Origin: Limnephilus marmoratus
Lineage: Eukaryota > Arthropoda > Insecta > Trichoptera > Limnephilidae
DNA: 64,000 nucleotides
Assembly: GCA_917880885.1 (NCBI GenBank)
Contig: OU862908.1
Location: forward strand, 11,829,501-11,893,500
Reading direction: 5' to 3'
Positions 43,926-55,135 of the stretch are shown here, in pieces; position 1 is the stretch's first letter, and each line of letters begins with the position of its first letter. A model generated the notes under the pieces. That model was not told where the DNA came from. It ran no database searches and saw only the letters and a program-made list of their open reading frames with translations. The translations under genes were made by a program, and so were the position numbers.

Positions 43926-44519
43926 ATGCCTTTGCCCAAAGTATTGTTGATAAAAATGTTTGTTTTTGCAATTAATAAATATTATTGAACACTTTAGAAA
44001 AGTACAAAAATAGTTACGACAATAATGATATGGAATAAAACATTGTTTTAGTCCTAACCAATTTGAATTTCATAGTGATGATGAAAAACTGCAAACAACG
44101 CTAACATCGCACTTCTGGTTTTCTGTATTCTGTGTATAAACTATTAAATCAATACGGCAATAGGTTCAGCAATAGTTCACAGTTCAGAAATTTTCTAATT
44201 TACGCTACAATGCTGATAATTATTCTGATATTTGTTGAGAATGAAAAAAATCACGTTATATGCGAATTTAATTCGTATCAATTTCTTCATTTCGCTAGTT
44301 TTACTCTATTTTCATATAACTCGATAGTTGGGAATCATAGATTATAAAATTAACCATACCCAGTATTTTAGTTTTATTTGCATGTCTTTGTTCACAAGGT
44401 ACAGAAAAATTAACTGATCTTTTGTAATCTGGAACTGAAAATATTAACGAATTCTTTAGAATCTGGAGTTTGATTTTACTTTCAATGATGGTAGTGTAAA
44501 GACCCCATTGGAATGCTTG

Positions 44520-45115
44520 GAGTAAGCATATCAGACCGGCTAAGTATCGGAGATCCATAGAAGCCCGAGTAAATCTGGCTTCTAAGAAACTGGGCGTCTT
44601 TTATAGTTATAGGACTAGCAGATTCTTCATTAGTTACGAGCTGCTAACCCTACACAAATAATTGAATTTGGAAGCCACCTTTGGGCCGGTGTTCCACAAT
44701 ACTTTATGAACCTACTTTATGTGCAAAGGAGGGCGATCCGTCTGATTGACAATCTATTGTTAACAGACCGATTGCCATCTCCAATGCACAAGCGCAATGT
44801 GGGCGTGCTGAGTTTGTTCTACGGATATTTTGATGATGCCTGCTCTAATGTGCTAGCAGCGTTCATCCCCAGTGCATGTGCATAAAAATCGACGAGCACG
44901 AGCACTTCGTCATTTTTTCGCCTCATTGTTGTGTAAGTCGGTTAGTGTAACGAACGAGCTACCGGCATTTGTTTTATCTCCTTCATCCAATCCAGGCCTC
45001 TTCAAGATCCGCATTTATAAATCCATTTCTACAGTCTCTCCCTTAACCGGCCTCACAACATTGCACAACCGGGTTCGACATAGTTCCGCTTTCTTTAGAC
45101 ATATATAGCTCCATT
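44520..45115 (+). pseudogene. LINE reverse-transcriptase C-terminal relic (same family as 3020-3485)
   Basis: Broken frames read RPAKYRRSIEARVNLASKKL, YVQRRAIRLIDNLLLTDRLP and RNVGVLSLFYGYFDDACS, then degrade after about 44880. The nucleotide sequence parallels the minus-strand fragment next to the PTB penultimate exon. Stops and frameshifts are numerous. Confidence 0.75.
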
Positions 45116-45175
45116 ATTTGGGCCCCTTCTGAACAAAACCATTTCCTAGAAAAAAAAAAAGTGTAAAAAAGATTT

Positions 45176-46215
45176 ATGCGTTACATGTATATGAGGGAAT
45201 ATACATACTACCCATTCCTGTATCCATCATTGTTCTTAACAGGAATGCTCGATTTTAACACCCTAGAAGCCCAGCGAAAAATTTTTTTTAGCAAACATTT
45301 TTTTAAATTAACCTCCGGTACCATACTAAATCCGCCAATATTGAAAGAGATCAACTTATATGTCTCTAACGCGTATACTCGTGGGAGATCCCACGCACTT
45401 CTTTATGCTCCTAAAGCGAGAACTTCTGCTTATCAGAATGCACCATTAATCAGGGCGACTCAATTGCTTAAGCCCCGTATTCATGGTAAAAATTAGTTTA
45501 GCAACAAAGTTGAATCAACGTGTTGCGGGGTTGCTGTCAACATGTTGCTGGCAATACTGCGTGTTGCGGAGTTGATAACGGCATGTTGACAAGCTCTTGC
45601 CCGACGAGCGTAAACATCAGTTTAGCAACAAATGTTGACGTGTGTGAACGTGTTTGCAACAGTTTATAAACATGGCAGTAGTGTGGAGCAATGATAAAAT
45701 AATGCAATTAATAGTATTGTTTCAATCTAAACCATTATTATGGGATTCTTCTATAAAAGAATACAAAGATTGAAACCATCCATCTGTCATTCTGAGGTCA
45801 CTATCAAATTTTCTCTTTGCAGAAGATAGTTTCGAATCCACCATCTTTTTCTCTTTTTTTAATTGAAATCCTATTCATCAGATACAGAGAACACAACAAC
45901 ACTACTTCCTCGGGCAACATTTTAACGCAGACTGGTGTGTGGACAACCTGTATTTATTTCAACAAAGTTTCCAGCAACATTCTCTCGGCTCATCAACAAT
46001 GTTGATTAAATGTTGCTAAACTAATGTTTACCATGAATACGGGGCTTTAACGACTGTGTATTGAGCATCGACGTCTTCAATGTCACCTACAGAAAATTCA
46101 GTAACTATCTTAAAAAAAAATTGTAATCTTCTCCATAATTTTTTAGTGTATAACTGTTTTATGGAGAACCTGAATAAAATAAATAAATAAATAAAATAAA
46201 TAAATAAAAAATAAA
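45176..46215 (+). pseudogene. LINE C-terminal fragment split by a Harbinger-type MITE
   Basis: The first part (to 45470) reads YPFLYPSLFLTGMLDFNTLE, then HALLYAPKARTSAYQNAPLI and RATQLL. After the MITE the frame resumes from the duplicated TTA with NDCVLSIDVFNVTYRKFSNY and LKKKL, then a stop. (Y-YP-LF--GM-NTLE and AR-N--QNAP are typical of a widespread insect LINE tail.) The 3' UTR ends in (TAAA)n at about 46180-46215. Removing the insertion restores one continuous reading frame across the site. Confidence 0.85.
45471..46046. mobile_element. Harbinger-type MITE, 576 bp, with MADF-like ORF remnant
   Basis: The terminal inverted repeats begin AGCCCCGTATTCATGGTAAA and continue to about 36 bp with one or two mismatches. 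The flanking duplication is TTA (45468-45470 and 46047-46049), the TWA type of PIF/Harbinger elements. Inside, 45672-45773 encodes a 33-codon frame with IMQLIVLFQSKPLLWD and KEYKD, resembling the start of a MADF/Myb-SANT domain. Harbinger transposons carry such a second protein, so this is a deletion derivative. Confidence 0.85.
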
Positions 46216-46219
46216 AGTA

Positions 46220-49200
46220 TGTTCCCATTTTTATGTGAAGAACCTCGTTATGGAGAAACTGTTGTACTCAGTTGATCGTAAATTATGGTAGACCGGTAAA
46301 AGTCCCAATGTGCATTCAGGTGATTTGTGAAGATTTTTCGTTGGGTTAGTAAGTGATTAGGAAAATAATGGAATATGGAAGAAGGTTCTTCAAAATAAAG
46401 AAGGAATTGTAAATGCGGGATAATCGCAACCTCAATTATGATCTAGTATTTATTTATTCTCCCGTCTAGTCAGCATATTATAAAGAAAGAAATATAACAT
46501 AACTTAACATAATGCTCAATCACAGTTATGAGGGTTGGATCTCTAACAAGCAGCAAAATAGTGCATGCATGCTGATATTTAAATTTTCGATAGGTCATCC
46601 CTGTCAGGGGTGCCAGGACTTTAACCCGGAACCTTTTTTGAAATCACTGCTTCGTCAACTGATTTAATCCACCCAACCAAATGACTTCTACCGAATGTAA
46701 TATATAATAAGTTTTGGGAGGATTTTTTTGCGTTGCGTAGTTTTTTGTGAATAATCATCTCAAGGATTGCAATTAGTCTGAAAGAGGCTGAAAGAAACCT
46801 AAAAGTAATTTATTATCCAAATATTATTTATCTTACATTCTACCACTAAAATATGGGTTTTTTTTCTTTCTCAGTAATTTTAGTTAGAAAAAAGCAAGAT
46901 GAGCCATTTTTAAATCTTGCTTGCATTAATTTTTGTTCATATGAAGCGCATACCTACTTTGTGATGTGACATTATTACTTTAAAATAAAACAATAACTTT
47001 GTTAACACCAACAAAGTTATTGTTTTATTTTATATAAAATTTTTTTTAATATTTCAAAAATTCTATGTTGTACTTCGGATTAAAAAAAATTGATATCGCA
47101 TTTCACCACCTTTCAAAAACAGTTTTATTTTTATTTTTCGGATGCATTCAAAATTATTTTATTTACTTGGATTTTATTGCATAGAGGAAATAATTAGACC
47201 TTCAGATAAAATAGGCCCGAGAGCTGAGGGGTTAAGGGCCCGCAACCCGGATTTGTACCGATTTATTACATATTTCCCTTAAACACGGTAAGTTTTAAAG
47301 CTCTTAAAAATATATGTTATTCTTGAAGATAAAATCTAGACTTTGCCCGCGCCGAAACGCAAATTATATAACATTATCTCGAAAAAAAAAATCTCAAAGT
47401 ATGCTCCAAAAATTATTATTAACACATTTGTTTCAGTTATTTTATAAGTTATATATATGAAAAAATTCAAGTTTTTTCTTTAAATGCTGTTTAAGATAAT
47501 ACCCGCGATATTTTTGCTCTATTTTAAACGAGTCGTGTTTTATTAAACATTTTCGCATCGATTTTGTCGCTGTAAATGTTAGCGCTCTCCTCTAATATTC
47601 GTAATTTCGTATCTCTCCATCTTCTTCTTTTCGGGCCCGGTTGCAGAGCCTTAAAGCAAAATTTTGATAATTCTTGACGAAATTTTGAACACTTCAAAAT
47701 AAGAGGAAATTTACTGTCTATATCTGATTACGAAGCCTACGGATTTTTACGGATGTAAAATAATATTTTTTATTAATAACATTCATTATTAAGAATTTAA
47801 TAACATTCACAGTTACGACCATATTAAATTTTACTCATCAATATCTTATTACTTATTACCCTGTTTCTTTTAACAATGGAAAACGCTTCACAAAACCGCT
47901 AACAAAAAGCAGATTTTCTTTGCAATGTAAACACCGGGCGATCAGACCTGATAACACTTTTCAATTATTCAGTTACTCCCGAGCGATAAGCTTTATGGCG
48001 TTTCATCATCGGCTAAATTGAGAATTGTTATTACGGTTTATCGGGGCAGGCTGGGAGGCAGATTTCCCCGGGTACACCTGGATACACCTGGATACAGGGT
48101 ACAAGTTAATGGATCCGACAACCCTTGGTTAGGGCCAATTCTCAAACACCTTGTAGCGACCGGATCGTAAACAAATTATTATTAAGCTCGGTAATAGTGA
48201 TAACTTTAGTCGTAAAAAACCAAATTGTTTGTCGATTTTTAAAATGTGGTCGATAGTAAGTAGAACAGATTAAGCGCGAGTCTAAACTAAAATATGGTAA
48301 TATGTATCATTATATTATGGTACAATTCAAGATTCGTAGAAAATGCGTTTAACAAGGTTAATAGCTCGTATGGGTCTACTTAGAAAAAAACAACTCGTCG
48401 GGCCGCTAAAATTTCGAAGGCCTGACGTAGCTTGAAGTCCCGAAACAAATGATATTGACTCCACTAGTATTGCAGTTAATTCAAATCTCTCAACGTCACG
48501 AGTTTTTAGCCAATCATCGCTTCACCCCCTTTGATCAGCTAACCTTTTTTTTAATTTTTAAATCAAGCAAAAATACAAAATTAGAAAATAACAATTTACA
48601 TGGTTGTAGTACCTATCTATTTCGTATGTCTAGACAGGGTGTTAAGGTACATACACGTTGACTTATTTTAACCAGTGATTCCTGACATTATTTGGAGAAA
48701 AAATGTGAATGAAATTTTGGTCTCCGGTGATTTTTTGAAGTTTTTTTTTCAATTAAAAACTTAAAAAAAGCAGTAAATATTGGGGATTAGCGGTAGGGTG
48801 AGGGGTAAGTTAGTTACTCGGCTGAGTGTCCAGTGACGACATGTAGAAGATTTTTTTGTTAGATTTTGAAAAAAAAGCGGCATCTAAAAAGTCATCGGAG
48901 ATCAAAATTTCATTTACATTTTTTACTCCAAATAATGTAAAGTAAGTCAAGTATGATCCTTAACAACCTGTAAAAAATATAAATTTGTCTAACATAAGAA
49001 GGCTTCACCATCACCAATGTTAAATATTTACTATTATAACTAAGTAATGATAATAAAAAACACGAAAATAAAAATAAGTGTTGAGAGAAAATGTAGAGAA
49101 AGGTAAAGAAAATAATTATGAAGTTAATTATTACATGCTTACAAATAAAGTGTGACTATGCATAAAAGTTTACGTTCATGAAAAATCACGGGTTTGTCTG

Positions 49201-49955
49201 AATTCTTCACAAATCAGTTCAATTTTTAAATTACAAATAAAAGAATTTTCTGTTAGAAAATTATGAAATGTAAATTATCGCTTCACACAATTAGTACCAA
49301 TTTAAAAAATTACACTTTAATTTACGAGTAAATCTAATTTTAGTTCACTTGAACAGATTCCACGCAGACAACGTAAATTTATATTTAAGATTTTGTCAAG
49401 CGTTAAATTATTATTTGTGGTGTTGTATTTGTAATGTAGGTGTTTCAAAATAATTTTCTGTATATCTTTTCTCCAATAAATCAATGAATACCTTATACAT
49501 ATTGAAGGTTTCAAATTGTGGAAGCGTGCTCCAGTGGACTCCTGTCTAACGAACAAAACAACAACATATCTAGAGTCTTGGCACTTAAAAACATTATAAT
49601 GTAACTACAACATACGAAAGGGAAAATACACACTGTTTATTTTTTATCATTGAATACAATACATGACTCGATTTCCTTCGATTGTTTTATTTTCATGATT
49701 ACATTCGAGGAGGCTTTAGCGAGGGTTGTTATAATTTCCCTGCTGAGCAAGGGAGTATTAACTTCCCTACATTATTACCTTTGGGATCGAAAAACCCTTC
49801 CCTCGGATGTTAAATCTTACCTGCCTTTACGTGCCCTCGCCATCCACTTACAATTGTCTGTTTGGTTCTACGTTTCCTTTCCACTGTCACATCGCGGACC
49901 AAATAAAGAACTTACTAACAAAGACTTGGCAAATAAGCTGGTGTCAAGTAGATTC
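46220..49955. other. intron sequence without recognised genes
   Basis: AT-rich. The only structure noted is the perfect hairpin at 46982-47031. Open frames are short and not conserved as far as I can tell. Confidence 0.4.
46982..47031. repeat. perfect 22-bp inverted repeat, 6-bp loop
   Basis: AAAATAAAACAATAACTTTG plus TT pairs exactly with its reverse complement at 47010-47031 around AACACC. Confidence 0.95.
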
Positions 49956-49959
49956 CTAT

Positions 49960-50576
49960 AGCGTCGATGACACCGGGCGAGTTTACAAGCTACTATCTAC
50001 TAAGATAAGTTTTAAGATTTTCACGGCCAAAAGCATTTTCGTTATTTGTTTTTGGGGTGTTATGCCGTGTTGCGCTACCTCCTTCTTTAGCCAACGTTTC
50101 GGACACTGCAACGATGTCCGAAACGTTGGCTAAAGAAGGAGGTAGCGCAACACGGCATAACACCCCAAAAACAAATAACGACAATACTATCTACTAAGTT
50201 TAAAAGCGGGTAAATCGGCGAGTGAGATTGTCATGATGACACACAAAACTGTCCACTCGCTCAGAAGCGTACGAAACTGAGGCCGCTGCTAGCGCCAGTA
50301 ACAAGAATAACGACGCCTGCGTGAACTAATTCTTCAGATGTTTGACAGTCGAAATCAGCTGTTTATCGGAAGCCATGTTGGAAACATAAATAAACTAATC
50401 ACGAGCAAGCGGACCAAGCGTGTAGGCGAGTAAAGTTGACGACCTTTCAACTTTTTTTCGTAGATTGTCAACAATCTGCTAGTTAGCAAGTAACACGATG
50501 ACACTGGGCGAGTTTACTAACAGATAGTGAATTTCCCAGATAGTAGCTTGTAAACTCGCCCGGTGTCATCGACGCT
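49960..50576. mobile_element. MITE with ~39-bp perfect terminal inverted repeats
   Basis: The left end AGCGTCGATGACACCGGGCG and the right end CGCCCGGTGTCATCGACGCT are exact inverted copies extending through GAGTTTACAAGCTACTATCT. The flanks duplicate TAT (49957-49959 and 50577-50579). The interior matches 2152-2640. A hairpin element (50003-50184) is inserted near the left end. Superfamily unassigned. Confidence 0.88.
50003..50184 (+). mobile_element. inserted hairpin element, perfect 66-bp inverted repeat
   Basis: The left arm 50040-50105 and right arm 50115-50180 are exact reverse complements (CGTTATTTGTTTTTGGGGTG at the outer end) around a 9-bp loop. A 37-bp leader AGATAAGTTTTAAGATTTTC... 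precedes the arms. The insertion is flanked by a 12-bp duplication TACTATCTACTA (49991-50002 and 50185-50196). A second copy is at 56176-56338. No protein is encoded. Confidence 0.9.
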
Positions 50577-51650
50577 TATCAGAAGAAAATATAAATCATG
50601 GCCACCAGGAGTATTTGGATTCCATTGACTCCTTGATATAGATTTAGTTCATAAAGAGAAAAGTTCAAAAGTTATAAAATTATAGTAATTAAAAAAGTAT
50701 TTGCGTTCGTTAATTGCATGATAACTGTGGGGTAAGCAATGGTCGGAAAAATCAGTCAAATAGTCATTACGACAATATTGTTGTGTAGTCACGCAAGGCA
50801 CATGCAGTAGATAACGCTCTCAGCTGCGTGCATGAAAGTTACGCCTCCAGATAGTAATCTTCGTAATAGCATCATGTTATCGGACAGATTTCGGTATCAG
50901 CGAATCAGATTGCAGAAATTCGCTATTCACAGATTTTATACAACTTAAATTCTTATCTGGAACTCATAACACCGACCCTTATTAAAGATCAGCGCGCTTC
51001 AATAAATCCTCTTTACAATTTTTATGTTAGTCTATCTTCACATTTAAAATAAATTATTTTATAAAAGATATCCTCAGGGTTTGGAATTGACTACGCAGCC
51101 AATAAGTCAGGGATGGCGTAATGAGTTCAGCTTGCCAACTAGTTGCGGGTTGGTTTTTTGAACTTGTCGGCAGCCCTTAGATTGATTTTAATTTGAACGG
51201 TGGATAAAGTCGATTCCTACAAGTTAGTGGAATGTATTTAAAACGTTGACTTCATAATGTTTGCATAAGATAATGATCTGGGAATCAACCCGCGCCTTTC
51301 CTACTGTTCAAATAGAGGGAGAGAAATTTTCTCAAAGGAAAAATCCCGGAAAGTGAGGATGCTTGTCATGTTTTATAGGGTTATTTTTACCGAGTTATTA
51401 AGTGTTCCAGTAAAGGCTTGTTGACAACAGATTGTAAAGATAATACCACAACACTATAAGTTTACATTCTGCACTTAATTCGTGTCAATTAACAAGAAGA
51501 ATTTTTACTCTTTTGTACAATTAGGTTAACTTCAAAAGAATTAACTTGTTAAATATCAAGCACTAAACATGCATTATTATTAAAGATTAGCATATATTCG
51601 TGTAAAACAATGGGTTATAATAATTTAAGGGCTATAAGACAATATTTTTT

Positions 51651-51881
51651 GTTAGTGGATAATAGATTCATTATTTTTAAGGGATTTTTTTTTATTTCCA
51701 AGGCTTCTACGTTATCTAAACGTTTTCCTTTATGATTAATACGAAGAATATTTATCCCAGTATCTTTATCAAAACTATGGTTATTTTCAATGATATTATG
51801 TTTAGCGAACTCAGAAAAATTATTATTATTAAGACACCTTAAATGTTCTTTGATTCTGATTTCAAAATTACGAGTTGTTTT
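51651..51881 (-). pseudogene. Penelope-like element, GIY-YIG endonuclease C-terminal relic
   Basis: The minus strand reads KTTRNFEIRIKEHLRCLN, NNFSEFAKHNIIENNHSF, DKDTGINILRINHKGKRLD and NVEALEIKKN. R---IKEHL is the R-x3-EH helix of GIY-YIG nucleases. FA-H--E--H-F, INIL----KG-RL and E-LEI form the usual C-terminus of Penelope-type proteins. The GIY-YIG strand itself and the RT domain are missing. The adjacent plus-strand motif at 51955-52000 is discussed in the findings. Confidence 0.75.
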
Positions 51882-51944
51882 TCATTAATACCCAGCAACG
51901 GCTCCACCCCTACCATAATAATAAATTGGTCCCATCCATATCTC

Positions 51945-52045
51945 GTCACTGTCAAATCAGTATACGTTTGACCTGAAGAAGGAACGGTCGTCCCGACACC
52001 GGTCGGCGTTACTTCAAACAAAGTTAAATTGTTTCATTTATTTAT
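51945..52045 (+). mobile_element. Penelope-like terminal segment with degenerate hammerhead-like core
   Basis: GTATACGTTTGACCTGAAGA, AGGAACGGTCGTCCCGACAC and CAAAGTTAAATTGTTTCATT recur (with variation) on the minus strand at 30850-31003. It is oriented opposite to the adjacent endonuclease relic, as is possible for Penelope terminal repeats. Confidence 0.55.
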
Positions 52046-52789
52046 AAATAATTATTAATTAACTAATTCATGAAATAACTTTTTTATCTACTTTATCGCT
52101 AGTCTGATAATGATTTATACTTATCAGTTCTAATAATCACGCATGCACCCATGCACCGATAACTGAAATTAGTAGGTTTAACAATTTTAAAACAAAAGCG
52201 AGGATCAAAGCATAAGTAAAAGGTGTAAATTCGAAGTACCGTTTTCCAACTTTTCCAAACTAAAAATTATTTCGTTAGCTTATTAATTAATATTCAACAA
52301 CCTGTAGACTGTAGACTGTGAAATTCAAGGAGATAATAATGATAAACTAACAGTGTAAAACGCAATACGCCACTTGCATGGATTTCATAACGACTTGGAA
52401 AAAATCGTGTGGATAGATCTTTTTATTAAGATAACGAAAATATTAGTAAATTTTTTTAGAAATATACAGTTTTTTTATTTTTAAATAAATAAATCCATTA
52501 TTTTGGGTCGTGACGTCACTGCATGAAAATGTCCCGTCTCCGAAAATGTTCCTATTAATTTTGTAAAATTCCACACTGATTTATTTTTTTTATATGGCAT
52601 CACTTTGATTTCAGGCGAATTTTTGAATTTGACATTTAACGTTCACTAGATTTATTCTTTGTTCTCTGCGAACATATCATTGGTTTGACTTTTTGACAGA
52701 TGTTATGAAGAGAACCCCGTACATTTTAGATGTCGGTATATGTAACCATAGATAAAATTGTAAGAAACATTTAACAAAAAATTCTGCCT

Positions 52790-52997
52790 CAATACAGGTT
52801 CAACATAGTGAGGCAGGCTATGTACAACTAAAAATATTGTATAATTATGCTACTTCTGTGTAACCGTTCTTACATTACTTTCTATCTGTTAATTTATTTT
52901 GTACTGATGTAATCTACATTGAATGTGCACTTTTTTAGTTGTAATGTTGCCAATTCGATTGAATAAAGATATATATTATTATTATTATATTATTATG
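52790..52997 (+). repeat. possible LINE 3' end with (ATT)n tail
   Basis: A non-coding stretch ends TTGAATAAAGATATATATTA followed by ATT repeats (about 52975-52995). The layout resembles a LINE 3' UTR or processed transcript end; the source element was not identified. Confidence 0.35.
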
Positions 52998-54328
52998 TTT
53001 TAGAGGTATAATGGTTATGGTGCTGATTTTAACAAAATCAAATTTTATAATATTCTTATTATTATTATAATTTACAAGTATAAGTACATTACATTGGATT
53101 TAGTAATATAGACGTTGTACATTATAATGATTTATGATCAATAAGATGGATCAAGGAAAAAAATATTTATGAGATAAATGTAATATTTTCGGTATGCCTC
53201 GTTATTCTCCTGTGCCATTCGTGAGGAAAACGTTCTTTTTTAAAAATGATTTTCGGCTATGTAATTATCGTTTTTTTGCACATATAAAATTATGTCCCGT
53301 CTTTCTGGTTTATAAAAAATGGTCTGATTTTTTGGATTGAAATTTTCAAAAAATCCCCAGGGTTTCAAAAATACGATTAAAAAAAATACAGAATGTCTTA
53401 GAATATTTGTCTAAACCGGAAATTTTTTTCAAAAATGAGATGCAAGTGGCCTATTGTCCATATGAAAAATAACATCTTATAATTAGGTAAAGAACGAAAA
53501 ATAATGAGTGAGCAGAGAGTTTACACTGGTAGATGAAAATCGTAAGAGATAATATGGGGATATGTATGGCGTATTGTTTGATATAAGATATTTGTGCTCT
53601 TCCAAGCGTTCATATCTTTATCTCAAAAGAAATCTCCGCTCCATTTTTCAATCATTAAAGTAAATAAAAAGTAAAGCAGAACCGGGATAAAAGAGTAACA
53701 TTCGTCATGGAAAGTAATTTGGAGAGGACAGTAAAACTAATACATATGATAATATCATCGATATATTAACTATAGATAAGTCCTCCCATACCCAATTCCA
53801 ATCCCAAAGTGACACCACCTACGAGAAATTTCATAATACAACTACCCATCGAATTCCGTTGCATCTCTTGCGTGACGTAGTTGTTTTAACTAGGAAGAAA
53901 TTAAACATTTTTTTTATCAAATGTTACTTTTCTCGATACGCTGCCTCGAAATCATATGTTATGTACCTACATATTTTTTAGGTATTCATATAACTGATTA
54001 AATTGTCAATAATAAAGTCCGTGATAGTCCATACCTTATATTTCTAAATACCTGAAATTTGTGTTTTAAAAATGATCTTCACAAAGCTAGTAATTCCGTT
54101 ACCGCGAACTTGCGGGTAAACAAATTAGCTCCACGCAGACCAACTAACGGTACAAACCAATGCTTCTTGCTATCTTTTGACTGTGAGATAATAGACTTTC
54201 TTTTTGATAAATGTTTTCGTAAACCAATATTTTTGGTTCCGGTGTCATTTTTAAGACATACACGCCCTGTCTAGATTTACTTGGTAGAAGGATAAAATGA
54301 ATTTATATAGGATGTTTGTAGATCTTAC

Positions 54329-54387
54329 CGCTTTGGCCGTCTGCGCCGACAGTGTGTCAGGGTATTGGATGAGGGCTTGGAAAGAAT
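54329..54387 (-). CDS. heph: PTB/hephaestus exon (RRM2 strand 3 and helix 2)
   Basis: 59-nt exon. The minus strand reads (N)SFQALIQYPDTLSAQTAKA, the RNP1-side strand and second helix of RRM2. The splice sites are TTTTTGTTCCAG and GTAAGATC. It begins with AT completing an asparagine (or similar) codon and ends on a codon boundary that joins ALDGQNIYN in exon 11063-11285. No earlier PTB exon was recognised to its right. Short length lowers certainty slightly, but phase, motif and splice sites agree. Confidence 0.93.
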
Positions 54388-54540
54388 CTGGAACAAAAAC
54401 AACAATATTATTAGTTAAATCTGTGGTCCGCAACTTTTCTCAACCGAGAGACATTTTTTCAAAAAGAATTCGCTCATAAAGTGCCACTCAGGCGCGTGAA
54501 AATTTTCAGAGTATTTTTATACAACAAAGACGTAGTAATT

Positions 54541-55135
54541 TTATTTATTTTTTATTTATGTGAGTACCTCACAAGAGTACCAGCTGCTCCCGTCTGGAGC
54601 CAGTGAGACTATGGCATCCCCAATTGGGGTAATGGCGAGGGGAAGGTGTTGAGGAAGTGGAAGGTGGGGATGTAACTGGCTATTCAGATCTGGTCAACAA
54701 ACACTTCTAAAGCCATTTTTTTAATTTTTTAAAAAAGAAAGACAAACATTCCCGGGTTACGAATAACCTAACAATGTTTGAAAATCTCCTACTACCACCA
54801 CAGAAAGCCGAAAATGTTGCTTATGTTGTGATGGAGGACTTAGCCAGCCGAGAAATCGAACACGCGACGCCCGGGTGGGACCCAAGCGCTATGCCCACTC
54901 TACAACTGACCAGTCAAAGCATTTCAGCATTTCAAGCAATGTTTCAATTTTGAATGGTGGTTTTACAGCAGGGCGATACGAGAGTATCTTCCACTCTGGA
55001 ACGTGCCGCAAATGTACTTTATATTTATTTTTAAATTAATTAATCAAACATAATTTATTTGCGCGCGCCGGGATTCGATCCCGCGTCCTTCGGATTGCGA
55101 GTCGAGGACCTCATCCCTCTACCACGGAGGCCGTC
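54541..55135 (-). mobile_element. SINE family A, full copy split by SINE B
   Basis: Minus-strand order: tRNA-like head GACGGCCTCCGTGGTAGAGG, B-box GGGATCGAATCCCGGC, GCGGCACGTTCCAGAGTGG, ACCAGATCTGAATAGCCAGT, CCCCAATTGGGGATGCCATA and an A-rich tail (forward TTTATTTATTTTTTATTTAT). It is the same family as 1103-1536. Confidence 0.85.
54719..54915 (-). mobile_element. SINE family B nested in SINE A, with target duplication
   Basis: It matches 32112-32304 nearly base for base (CCTACTACCACCACAGAA, ATGGAGGACTTAGCCAGCCG). It is flanked by AAAGCCATTT (54709-54718) and AAAGCATTT (54916-54924), a 9-10 bp TSD in the SINE A body. The tail is A-rich on the minus strand. Confidence 0.88.

Larger units (their letters stand above)
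11286..54328 (-). other. heph: 43-kb PTB intron
   Basis: It is bounded by GTAAGATC after exon 54329-54387 and TTTTTCCAG before exon 11063-11285. Joining these exons restores the RRM2 reading frame (SAQTAKA then ALDGQNIYN), so the intron is real. It contains only repeats and transposon relics, listed separately, plus AT-rich sequence. Alternative exons or nested non-coding genes cannot be excluded. Confidence 0.85.

Noticed and set aside
44872..45108. 78-codon plus-strand frame as a gene
   Set aside because: It lies inside the decayed LINE at 44520-45115 in a shifted frame.
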